Assembly: GCA_036521995.1 (NCBI GenBank) | Contig: DATDGR010000146.1 | Location: 1-22,238 of the forward strand | DNA from: Gp13-AA77 sp036521995 | GTDB lineage: Bacteria; Acidobacteriota; Terriglobia; UBA7540 | Length of the DNA: 22,238 nucleotides | Direction: 5' to 3' | Shown: positions 16,012 to 22,238 of the stretch, in pieces | How the letters are laid out: every line of letters begins with the position of its first letter | Position numbering within the stretch: the first letter of the stretch is position 1 | Position numbers and translations under genes: made by a program | Notes under the pieces: generated by a model | What the model was told of the DNA's origin: nothing | The model's input: the letters and a program-made list of their open reading frames with translations, nothing else | Databases searched by the model: none

Positions 16012-17826
16012 TCAGCGTGCCGTCACGTCCGGAAAGGCCTTCGGCACAATTCCGGCACCCTCCTTCACCGTAACGATCTGATCGGCGGCAACGTTCTCGC
16101 TCCTGGTGACCGCACCGCTCGGCCAGCGGATCTCGATGGAATCCACCTTGGCGTGGCTTCCGAGCCCGAAGTGCAGGCGCGAATCCTGCGCGGACTGGTA
16201 ACTCATCCCGCCCTTGCGCTGGTCATACTGCACCCGGTCACCCGCCGTCAACTTTACCCTGGCCCCCACGCCATCTCGATTGGAGGGGGTACCGATCAGG
16301 AGAATCTGCAACCAGTGGGCGCTGTCGCCGCCACCCGGATCGTTGCGGAGAAGTTGCGGGGCCTGGCCGTTGTTGCTCACCAGAATGTCAAGGCGGCCGT
16401 CGTTATTGAAATCGCCGATGGCAGCGCCCCGGCTCACACGCGGCACCGTGAAGTCCGGCCCCAGCCGGTCGCTGACGTCCTCGAAGACGCCGCGGCCGGT
16501 GTTACGAAACATGAGCTTCGGTTGGGCGTAGCGTGTCCCGGCATGCACCAGCTCGATGTTGTCGAGGATGTGCCCGTTGGCCATGAAAAGGTCCCGCGCG
16601 CCGTCATTATCGTAGTCCATGAAGCGCGTCCCGAAACCGCTCAGATGGAAGGTGGAATAGGCAAGCTTGGCGGGAAAGGTGGCGTCGTCAAAGGTGCCGT
16701 CACCCAGGTTGCGGTAAAAGCGCGCCTGCTCGAAATCAAGGTGAGTCACCACCAGATCGAGCCGACCGTTGCCGGTGGCGTCGGCAGCGTCCGTGCCCAT
16801 GCCGGCCTCGGTCTTGCCGTCGCCGCTGACCGCCACGCCGGCCAGGTAACCCACTTCGCGGAAAGTCCCATCCCGGTTGTTGTGGAGGAGGAAATTCTCC
16901 ATGGAATCGTTGGCGATGAAGATGTCCTGCCAGCCGTCATCGTCGTAGTCGAAGGTCACCACCCCCAGGCCATTCCCGGGCTTCGCGCCCACGCCTGAGG
17001 ACTTGCTGACGTCCGTGAAAGTGCCGTCGCCATTGTTGTGATAGAGGGTAGGCGTCTGGCCGTGATAGACGTCGGGATGGCAGTAGCCGCGGTAGCCGGG
17101 CCGATGTTCGCCACACCATTTGTTGTTGTCCGGAGACCAATCCACATAGTTGGCGATCACCAGATCGAGCCGACCGTCGTTGTCATAGTCGAACCAGGCG
17201 GCGCTCGATCCCCACTTACCCTGGTTCGCGACCCCAGCCTTGGCCGTGACGTCGGTGAAGGTGCCGTCGCGGTTGTTGTGATACAGAACGCACCGGTCAT
17301 ACCCGAGGACGAAAAGGTCTGGGAAGCCGTCGTTGTCGTAGTCACCGACCGCCACGCCCATGCCGAACAGGCTCTCGGCCGCCACGCCAGCCTTGACCGT
17401 GACGTCCGTGAACGTGCCGTCGCCGTTGTTACGATAGAGCGCGCTGCGCAAGGGCTGCTTCGGTGTGTAGAGCCGGGTGGCGGCGCCGTTCACCAGGTAG
17501 AGATCGAGCAGGCCGTCCTGGTCGAAGTCGATCCAGCCGCAGCCCGATCCCATGGTCTCGATCAGGTATTTCTCGGGCGAGGCGGCGTTGTCGTGCCGGA
17601 AGGTGATACCGGCCCGGGCGGCCACGTCCACGAAGGTGGCTTTGCCGGAAGGCGCGGCCCGGGCGGTGGACGCGGTTGCGCTCGGCCCCTTGGCCGTTGA
17701 CCTGCCGGGAGCGACCTGGCGTTCGAGCGAGGACGCCGAACGGGCGTGAACCCGTGGCCCGCAGGCTACCATTGCGGCAGCAGCTTTCAGCCACTCCCGT
17801 CTGGAAAATTGGGTATGCCGGTCCAT
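16012..17826 (-). CDS. CRTAC1-type FG-GAP/VCBS beta-propeller protein with ASPIC/UnbV domain
   Basis: A 604-residue exported protein with a Tat signal (FSRREWLKAAAAMVACG, residues 7-23). Seven Ca-binding-type FG-GAP/VCBS loops are visible: DFDQDGLLD 100-108, DYDNDGFPD 162-170, DYDNDGRLD 213-221, DYDDDGWQD 293-301, DATGNGRLD 349-357, DYDNDGARD 404-412 and DFNNDGRLD 472-480, many followed by NNxDGTFTDVT. They should fold as an integrin-like beta-propeller. Residues about 517-585 form the ASPIC/UnbV domain (GVGARVKLTAGD, FGLGSHAKVDSIEIRWPSG). The biochemical role in bacteria is unsettled; extracellular ligand or carbohydrate binding is plausible. The ATG at 17826 matches the signal peptide, but the ribosome site is weak. 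It is divergent from the peptidase gene and separate from the GH127 operon. Confidence 0.9.
   Translation of the reverse strand: MDRHTQFSRREWLKAAAAMVACGPRVHARSASSLERQVAPGRSTAKGPSATASTARAAPSGKATFVDVAARAGITFRHDNAASPEKYLIETMGSGCGWIDFDQDGLLDLYLVNGAATRLYTPKQPLRSALYRNNGDGTFTDVTVKAGVAAESLFGMGVAVGDYDNDGFPDLFVLGYDRCVLYHNNRDGTFTDVTAKAGVANQGKWGSSAAWFDYDNDGRLDLVIANYVDWSPDNNKWCGEHRPGYRGYCHPDVYHGQTPTLYHNNGDGTFTDVSKSSGVGAKPGNGLGVVTFDYDDDGWQDIFIANDSMENFLLHNNRDGTFREVGYLAGVAVSGDGKTEAGMGTDAADATGNGRLDLVVTHLDFEQARFYRNLGDGTFDDATFPAKLAYSTFHLSGFGTRFMDYDNDGARDLFMANGHILDNIELVHAGTRYAQPKLMFRNTGRGVFEDVSDRLGPDFTVPRVSRGAAIGDFNNDGRLDILVSNNGQAPQLLRNDPGGGDSAHWLQILLIGTPSNRDGVGARVKLTAGDRVQYDQRKGGMSYQSAQDSRLHFGLGSHAKVDSIEIRWPSGAVTRSENVAADQIVTVKEGAGIVPKAFPDVTAR
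16999..17440 (-). repeat. Near-identical coding repeats inside the CRTAC1 gene
   Basis: Segments near 16999-17044, 17238-17283 and 17396-17440 all encode NN(G/R)DGTFTDV-type blade motifs and share long nearly identical DNA (GACGTCCGTGAAAGTGCCGT and variants). The repeats reflect the propeller blades and could promote slippage or recombination, changing blade number. Confidence 0.6.
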
Positions 17827-17962
17827 ATTCCGTACGTTCCAGCGCGCCGCCGCCCGCCCTGGCCAGCCATGGTGTACTATATCGCGCTTGAGGTTGGCCG
17901 GCGGGACGGCTCCTGAGCCGAAGCGCCTTGCCGCCGTTTGTCTGCTCCCGGAGGCACGTCGA
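17827..17962. other. Divergent intergenic region, CRTAC1 and peptidase
   Basis: 136 bp between two divergent starts must carry both promoters. A TATA-like stretch (TACTATATC, 17875-17883) could supply a -10 in either direction, but no good -35 was found at the right distance. The peptidase start is served by GGAGG 8 nt upstream. Confidence 0.35.
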
Positions 17963-20326
17963 ATGAATCGCCTTCCCGCAAATGTTGAGAAGAGCCCCGC
18001 CGCGTGTCGCGCGGCCCTGAGAACGGGCTTATCTCTGGCCTTGCTGGTCCTGCTGTTCAGTACGCCTTTGTCTACCCAAGTCCTGAAGGCTCAGGGCACG
18101 CTCACGCCCGAGCTGGACGGCACGCTACGGCGCATTTTTCTCGCGAAGGAATTCTCCGCCAAGTCCTTCGGCCCGGCCCGCTGGCTCGAGGACGGAAAAG
18201 CGTACGTGACGGTCGAGCCCTCCTCCATCAAGGGACCGTCCGACATCGTCCGCTATGACACCTCGACCGGCAAGCGCGAGGTCCTCGTTTCCGGCTCCCA
18301 GCTCGTTCCGGCGTCGGCCAAGGCTCCGCTCGAGATTGAAGACTATGCCTGGTCGGAGGACATGAAGCGTCTGCTGATCTTTAGCAACTCCACCCGGGTC
18401 TGGCGGCAAAATACGCGCGGCGACTACTGGGTTCTCGACCGGCCCACGGGGACGTTGCTCAAGCTGGGCGGCGACGCACCTGCATCAAGTTTGATGTTCG
18501 CTAAGTTCTCGCCTGATGGCTCCAGGGCCGCTTTTGTGCGTTCGAATAACCTCTACGTCGAGGACCTGGCGACGGGCCAGATCACCCAACTCACCCGGGA
18601 CGGCTCCGAGTCCATCATCAACGGAACCTCGGACTGGGTCTACGAGGAGGAATTTGACCTTCGCGACGGATTTCGCTGGAGCCCGGACGGCAAGCGCATC
18701 GCATACTGGCAGTTCGACACCAGCGGAGTACACGATTTCCCGCTTCTGTACAACACCGGCGGCCCGCACCACGTGGTCACCCACATCCCTTATCCGCAAT
18801 ATGGAGTCTACCCGCACATTCAGCACTACGCGTACCCGCAACCCGGCACCACCAACTCCGCCGTTCGCGTGGGCGTGGTGAGCGCCGGCGGAGGATCGAC
18901 CCAATGGATAAACGTGCCCGGCGATCCGCGCAACAACTACATCGCGCGGCTGGAGTGGGCCGGAAACTCCGACGAGCTGGTGCTGCAGCATCTGAACCGC
19001 TTGCAGAACACCAACGACGTGCTGTTGGCCAATGCCGGCCCGGGTGCTGTACAGCAGCTTTATCGCGACCAGGACAGCGCTTGGGTCGACGTGGTGGACG
19101 ATCTGCGCTGGCTTCATGGCGGCCAGGATTTTCTGTGGATCAGCGAGCGCAACGGGTGGCGGCAGGCCTACGTCATCCCGCGTCATGGAGGCGAGGCGCG
19201 CCTGGTGACCCACGGAGACTTCGACGTGATCGGCGTGGAGGGAATCGATGCCAAGGAGGAATGGCTGTATTTCATCGCTTCGCCCCAGAACGCGACCGAG
19301 CGCTATCTCTACCGGTCGCGCCTCGACGGCAGCGGCCGGCCCGAGCGCGTGACGTCGGCGGATTCCCAGGGCACTCACTCCTACCAGATGTCTCCCGATT
19401 GCACCTGGGCGTTTCACACTTATTCGACCTTCGATAAGCCGCCCGTGACGGACCTCGTGCGATTGCCCGGTCACTCCGTTGTTCGAACGCTTGAGGACAA
19501 CTCCGAGCTGCGGTCCAAGATCCAGCCGCTGATCCCTGGGCCGCCCGAGTTCTTCAAGGTGGACGTTGGAGGCGGCGTCACCCTTGACGCCTGGATGATC
19601 AAGCCTCGCGGCTTCGACGCGGCCCGGAAGTATCCCCTGCTGATCTATGTCTATGGCGAGCCGGCGGGACAGACCGTGCTTAATGAATGGCTCGGGCCCC
19701 AGACCCTCTTTCATCGCGCCCTTGCCGACCAGGGCTACCTGATCGCCAGCCTCGACAACCGCGGCACGCCGGCTCCTCGCGGGCGCGCCTGGCGCAAGGT
19801 GGTGTACGGTTCGGTAGGAGTGCTTTCGTCCCAGGAACAGGCCGCCGCCTTGAAGGAGTTGGAGCGCACGAGGCCCTATATTGACCCGTCGCGGGTGGCG
19901 GTGTGGGGCGCGAGCGGAGGCGGGACCAACACGCTCAATCTCATGTTCCGCTCGCCGGACCTCTACAAGGTGGGGATGGCGGTGGCGCCAGTGCCGGACC
20001 AGCGTCTTTACGACACCATTTACCAGGAACGTTACATGGGTCTGCCGCAAGACAACGCCGACGGTTATCGCAGCGCCTCGGCCATCAACTTCGCCGACGG
20101 GCTGGGCGGCCACCTGCTGATCGTGCACGGCTCCGGCGATGACAACGTTCACTACCAGGGCACGGAACTGCTCCTCAACCGCCTGATCGAGCTCGGTAAG
20201 CAGTTCGACTTCATGGAGTATCCCGGCCGCACGCACGCTTTGTCGGAGGGCGAAGGGACATCCTATCACCTGCGCGCCCTGCTGGCCCGATATCTGGAGG
20301 AGCACCTGCCGGCGGGTCCGCGTTAG
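17963..20326 (+). CDS. Exported S9B (dipeptidyl peptidase IV-like) serine peptidase
   Basis: A 787-residue peptidase. An N-terminal hydrophobic segment (LSLALLVLLF, about 23-32) and ALKAQG-like region indicate export. Residues about 60-510 are the DPP IV-type beta-propeller, with the double-Glu motif DWVYEEEFDLRDG (E229/E230) that binds the substrate amino terminus in this family. Residues about 530-787 are the alpha/beta hydrolase domain with the triad S651 (WGASGGG), D726 (GSGDDNVH) and H758 (GRTHALSEG). It should remove N-terminal dipeptides, often after Pro or Ala, in the periplasm. The nucleophile elbow reads GASGGG where classical DPP IV has GWSYGG. Start at 17963: GGAGG lies 8 nt upstream; the frame is open to 17888, but that extension has no signal character. 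Confidence 0.92.
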   Translation: MNRLPANVEKSPAACRAALRTGLSLALLVLLFSTPLSTQVLKAQGTLTPELDGTLRRIFLAKEFSAKSFGPARWLEDGKAYVTVEPSSIKGPSDIVRYDTSTGKREVLVSGSQLVPASAKAPLEIEDYAWSEDMKRLLIFSNSTRVWRQNTRGDYWVLDRPTGTLLKLGGDAPASSLMFAKFSPDGSRAAFVRSNNLYVEDLATGQITQLTRDGSESIINGTSDWVYEEEFDLRDGFRWSPDGKRIAYWQFDTSGVHDFPLLYNTGGPHHVVTHIPYPQYGVYPHIQHYAYPQPGTTNSAVRVGVVSAGGGSTQWINVPGDPRNNYIARLEWAGNSDELVLQHLNRLQNTNDVLLANAGPGAVQQLYRDQDSAWVDVVDDLRWLHGGQDFLWISERNGWRQAYVIPRHGGEARLVTHGDFDVIGVEGIDAKEEWLYFIASPQNATERYLYRSRLDGSGRPERVTSADSQGTHSYQMSPDCTWAFHTYSTFDKPPVTDLVRLPGHSVVRTLEDNSELRSKIQPLIPGPPEFFKVDVGGGVTLDAWMIKPRGFDAARKYPLLIYVYGEPAGQTVLNEWLGPQTLFHRALADQGYLIASLDNRGTPAPRGRAWRKVVYGSVGVLSSQEQAAALKELERTRPYIDPSRVAVWGASGGGTNTLNLMFRSPDLYKVGMAVAPVPDQRLYDTIYQERYMGLPQDNADGYRSASAINFADGLGGHLLIVHGSGDDNVHYQGTELLLNRLIELGKQFDFMEYPGRTHALSEGEGTSYHLRALLARYLEEHLPAGPR

Positions 20327-20534
20327 GATAGCAGCGGGGCGCTTGTGCGTTGGGAAGTAAAAGGGAGTATTGTTGCCGACTTTTAAACTCTGAACGGGGA
20401 CATTCTCCCCAGGCGTCGTTTTGAGGCCGACTCGTGAGCCTCGCAACGCCTTGATTTCACGGGCGCTTCTTTCTGAAAACTTAGCTTTCGTCAGACGTAG
20501 GGGCCAAGCACATGAGAGGTCGAGGAGGGCGAGG
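20327..20534. other. Gap after the peptidase gene
   Basis: About 200 bp with no supportable gene. It contains the hairpin GGGGA-CATTC-TCCCC at 20396-20410, preceded by CTGAACG. The hairpin lacks a T run, so it is a weak terminator candidate; the CATTCT core resembles the intergenic repeats at 80-139 and 11093-11234. Confidence 0.4.
20396..20410. repeat. Hairpin with GACATTCT core
   Basis: GGGGA (20396-20400) and TCCCC (20406-20410) pair perfectly around CATTC. It lies 70 bp after the peptidase stop. It may be a weak terminator or, from its GGACATTCTCC core, a leftover of an IS end like those suspected elsewhere in the window. Confidence 0.35.
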
Positions 20535-20735
20535 CTATCGCGGACGATCGTGCACGTACCATTCCCTCCCAAATGGACTGACTCTAGAGAAATCCAGGAG
20601 TAAGGGCGCAACACGCTCTTTGTAAGTGCCTGCTGAGGCATCCTCAATCCAGCGGATGTCGTACCGGACGCGCTCCGCCCCATTGGACCATCGGCAGGCG
20701 AGACGGCCCGTCTCCTGCTGCCACAACCTCTTCAT
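20535..20735 (-). CDS. Small 66-residue protein of unknown function
   Basis: Short ORF beginning MKRLWQQETGRLACRWSNGA and ending FSRVSPFGREWYVHDRPR. The strongest support is GGAGGAGG about 8 nt before its ATG, among the best ribosome sites in the window. It is rich in Arg and aromatic residues, has a single Cys, no signal peptide and no membrane segment, so it is probably cytoplasmic. The W-x-x-ETGRLACRWS pattern resembles short uncharacterised proteins I recall from acidobacterial genomes, but this is memory, not a search. It is monocistronic on the minus strand, between the convergent peptidase gene and the divergent Cys-rich gene. Confidence 0.65.
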   Translation of the reverse strand: MKRLWQQETGRLACRWSNGAERVRYDIRWIEDASAGTYKERVAPLLLDFSRVSPFGREWYVHDRPR

Positions 20736-20814
20736 TGCCCTGACCTCCTCCGTGTCGGCAATTGTCTCTACCGGCAGCGTACGCCCGATTCCGCGATGTG
20801 TCCAGCCCAGGTCA

Positions 20815-20839
20815 CTCCTCAGAGAGGAGAGGGATTCAC
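20815..20839. repeat. Palindromic element, copy A
   Basis: CTCCTC (20815-20820) and GAGGAG (20824-20829) form a perfect 6-bp stem with loop AGA, followed by AGGGATTCAC. The same pattern, with a longer stem, recurs at 22039-22067. Likely a dispersed palindromic repeat. Confidence 0.5.
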
Positions 20840-20984
20840 GGGCTTTCGCCCGAGACAGCGCGGTAGGGAGACGCGCTCAGCCCTTTCGTTGCAGAGTGAG
20901 GTGAGTGTCCTGTTCCCGGTGGTTTGAATTCTTGAGTCCCAGTAGCCCTTGGGATATCTTCTTTTGCCAGAAAAGGAGACAACC

Positions 20985-21382
20985 ATGCCACAAAAACGAC
21001 TGATCAAATGTGTTTTGGGTGGTTTGATCATCTTGGGTACTTTGACCCGTGCGGATACCTCTGTGCCGAAAAGGGGGGCAATTGACGACAGTGCCACTGG
21101 AGATTGCACCAGCCAACAGCAGGGTGTTTGTCCGGCCGCTGAGGTGAGAGCCAGTATCCTCTGAGCCAATACACCGTCTTCGGTGGCCAGGACACTTGCT
21201 CTTGCCAAAGCGCGAAACGGTATACCGTAAAGGTGCAGTGTACTAAACCGGATGGGACGAAGTTCGAGGTGCAAAAGCCCTGCTATATCAAGCACGCCTT
21301 GATGTCAGGTAAAGAGTGCGGCACGTTCTGTCAACCCACCGGCAACGCTTGCGCAGGAGACCCTGACCCTGGTTGCCAGTAG
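20985..21382 (+). pseudogene. Frameshifted gene for a cysteine-rich secreted protein
   Basis: The ATG at 20985 has AAGGAG 6 nt upstream and starts a signal peptide (MPQKRLIKCVLGGLIILGTL). The first frame runs to a TGA at 21162-21164 after 59 residues (GDCTSQQQGVCPAAEV). The frame one base back is open from 21143 to the TAG at 21380-21382 and continues the same kind of sequence: LSQYTVFGGQDTCSCQ, VQCTKPDGTKFEVQKPCYI, KECGTFCQPTGNACAGD, ending DPGCQ. Joined, they give a protein of about 135 residues with ten cysteines in the mature part, an even number fitting disulfides. The junction must lie between 21143 and 21161 and corresponds to one missing base. It may be a real mutation or a sequencing error; no slippery heptamer for programmed frameshifting is seen. 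The family is unknown to me. Confidence 0.65.
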
Positions 21383-21440
21383 TGACTGCGAGAGAGTACG
21401 TCACAAAGATGGATTCGGCTTTCGCGCGAACGACTGTGCT

Positions 21441-21932
21441 CTAGTAAAGCTGCCCTCTTTGTTGCAGCGTGAAGTACAGGTAGAAGGTTGGGGTGCGTTG
21501 CCAGAAGAACTGGTAGTTGATCTGGCCCAGCACCAGGCCGTCCGCAACTTTTCTCACATCATCGACCAGGCCTCGAAGTGAACCTGCTATGCTGTAGTCG
21601 AGCTTGAGACAGGGCGCGCCGTCGATGCGGGCGGCGCCCAGGTAAGTTCGAAATGCATAACGCGTGGTGGGATTGTTGCTGAACAGATTGATGCCGTGGC
21701 TGGACGCCTCCGCGGGCGATGCCGCAAAGAAGCGCTTGCCCAGCCAGGAGCGGAACGTCCATCGAACCCACGTTTTCATTAGCCAGCATGCTTGCGGGTT
21801 CCACGCCAGAAAGACGCCGCTGGTGTCGCCGGTCATCTCCTCCAAGTTGGGTGCCGTGCCTGCGCCAAAATAGGAGTGCAGCTCCTCAAAAGAGCGGGCC
21901 TGCAGGTTGTCAAAGGTCGCTGCCGGAAGCAT
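21441..21932 (-). CDS. Protein of unknown function, 163 residues
   Basis: Starts MLPAATFDNLQARSFEELHS, with AAAGG 8 nt before the ATG. No signal peptide. The middle has an aromatic and basic stretch (CWLMKTWVRWTFRSWLGKRF, about 49-68) that could be an amphipathic membrane-contacting helix, and the C-terminal half reads as beta-strands (GAPCLKLDYSIAG, GLVLGQINYQFFWQ, TFYLYFTLQQRGQLY). This resembles a small lipid- or ligand-binding fold, but I recognise no family. It lies 140 bp downstream of the proline dehydrogenase stop on the same strand, separated by a strong hairpin, so it is probably transcribed on its own or by read-through. Confidence 0.6.
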   Translation of the reverse strand: MLPAATFDNLQARSFEELHSYFGAGTAPNLEEMTGDTSGVFLAWNPQACWLMKTWVRWTFRSWLGKRFFAASPAEASSHGINLFSNNPTTRYAFRTYLGAARIDGAPCLKLDYSIAGSLRGLVDDVRKVADGLVLGQINYQFFWQRTPTFYLYFTLQQRGQLY

Positions 21933-22038
21933 AAGGATGGCCTTTCCCGTTCTGAGGCACGACCGCCCCTTCCTTTCGAGAACGGCGCTTACTACGCAGC
22001 GAGGTGAGAGTAGAGTGAGCTTTTGACACCAGGCCTAG

Positions 22039-22062
22039 CCCCCTCCTCAGGGGAGGAGGGGG
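22039..22062 (-). terminator. Strong hairpin after proline dehydrogenase; palindromic element, copy B
   Basis: CCCCCTCCTC (22039-22048) and GAGGAGGGGG (22053-22062) form a perfect 10-bp stem with loop AGGG, 10 nt beyond the stop of the minus-strand proline dehydrogenase gene. Placement fits a terminator, but no T run follows on that strand. Its core and the following GGGATTC match copy A at 20815-20839, so it may equally be a dispersed repeat recruited as a terminator. Confidence 0.55.
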
Positions 22063-22072
22063 ATTCGGCCCG

Positions 22073-22238
22073 CTATGTAGCGAACAGGTTCCGCAAAACG
22101 AACATGACGTTGGCGGGCCGCTCCGCCAGGCGCCGCATGTACCAGGGAAACCAGTAGCTGCCATAGGCGATCAGCACCACGGATTTCCAGCCTTCGTGCG
22201 CCAGGCGGTATTGTTCCTCCCGTTGAATTCCGTACAGC
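22073..22238 (-). CDS. Proline dehydrogenase, C-terminal part (cut by window end)
   Basis: The last 54 codons of a gene running off the right edge; the start is not in the window. The translated end includes LYGIQREEQYRLAHEGWKSV, IAYGSYWFPWYMRRLAERPA and NVMFVLRNLFAT. This matches the C-terminus of monofunctional FAD-dependent proline dehydrogenases: a YGxxW segment and the Y-M-R-R-L-A-E-R-P motif, whose paired arginines bind the proline carboxylate, followed by N-V-x-F-V-L-R. The enzyme oxidises proline to pyrroline-5-carboxylate and passes electrons to quinone. Ending shortly after this motif excludes a PutA-type bifunctional fusion. Family identification is firm despite the short length. 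Confidence 0.85.
   Translation of the reverse strand, partial: LYGIQREEQYRLAHEGWKSVVLIAYGSYWFPWYMRRLAERPANVMFVLRNLFAT

Noticed and set aside
15751..16998. 415-codon open frame on the plus strand
   Set aside because: Antisense to the CRTAC1 repeats; its apparent periodicity comes from the blade repeats on the other strand.
18485..20683. 732-codon open frame on the minus strand
   Set aside because: It lies antisense to the S9 peptidase, which has an intact triad and a good ribosome site. The translation has no domain-like sequence, and long antisense frames are common in GC-rich DNA.
21143..21161. Programmed -1 frameshift in the Cys-rich gene
   Set aside because: No slippery X-XXY-YYZ heptamer and no obvious downstream pseudoknot; a single-base loss or sequencing error is simpler.
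20819..21295. 158-codon open frame on the minus strand
   Set aside because: It covers the palindromic repeat and the Cys-rich gene in antisense. The Cys-rich gene has a better ribosome site and a signal peptide.

Overview
The window is GC-rich (roughly 60 percent by eye) bacterial chromosome with long, tightly packed genes. The gene content points to the Acidobacteriota, probably a Solibacter/Bryobacter-like soil lineage. The signs are an Oar-like TonB-dependent receptor with an N-terminal carboxypeptidase-regulatory domain, a CRTAC1/ASPIC protein, several secreted TPR proteins, Tat-exported glycosidases and a heme-rich cytochrome carrying TPRs. This assignment is inferred from gene families, not from a marker gene. 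No rRNA, tRNA, CRISPR array, intact transposase or transcription regulator was seen.

Layout. 1-216: non-coding, with a direct repeat that looks like the end of an insertion sequence. 217-6665 (minus): a three-gene operon of Oar-like receptor, seven-heme cytochrome c with TPRs, and a secreted TPR protein, preceded by a good sigma-70-like promoter. 6977-8584 (plus): a divergent secreted TPR protein. 8607-10874 (minus): a GH31 glycosidase. 10875-11462: a long gene-free gap with three imperfect direct repeats. 11463-15711 (minus): an operon of a GH127 beta-L-arabinofuranosidase-like enzyme, a small VOC-family protein and a 601-residue TIM-barrel protein of unknown family that overlaps the VOC gene by 4 nt. 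16012-17826 (minus): a CRTAC1-type FG-GAP/VCBS protein. 17963-20326 (plus): a DPP IV-like S9 peptidase. 20327-22238: a patchy region with a 66-residue ORF, a frameshifted cysteine-rich secreted protein, an unknown 163-residue protein, two related palindromic repeats and the 3' end of a proline dehydrogenase gene.

How the parts may work together (inference). Almost every product carries an export signal, so the window looks like an envelope or periplasmic nutrient module. The receptor would take up oligomers across the outer membrane, three glycosidase-like proteins would trim plant- or microbe-derived glycans (arabinofuranosides and alpha-glucosides or alpha-xylosides), and the DPP IV peptidase would release dipeptides. 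The cytochrome joined to the receptor operon is the least expected element. The best candidates for undescribed biology are the receptor/cytochrome/TPR operon, the 601-residue TIM-barrel protein, and the cysteine-rich secreted protein with its broken frame. All functional statements rest on motif reading; no database search was possible.
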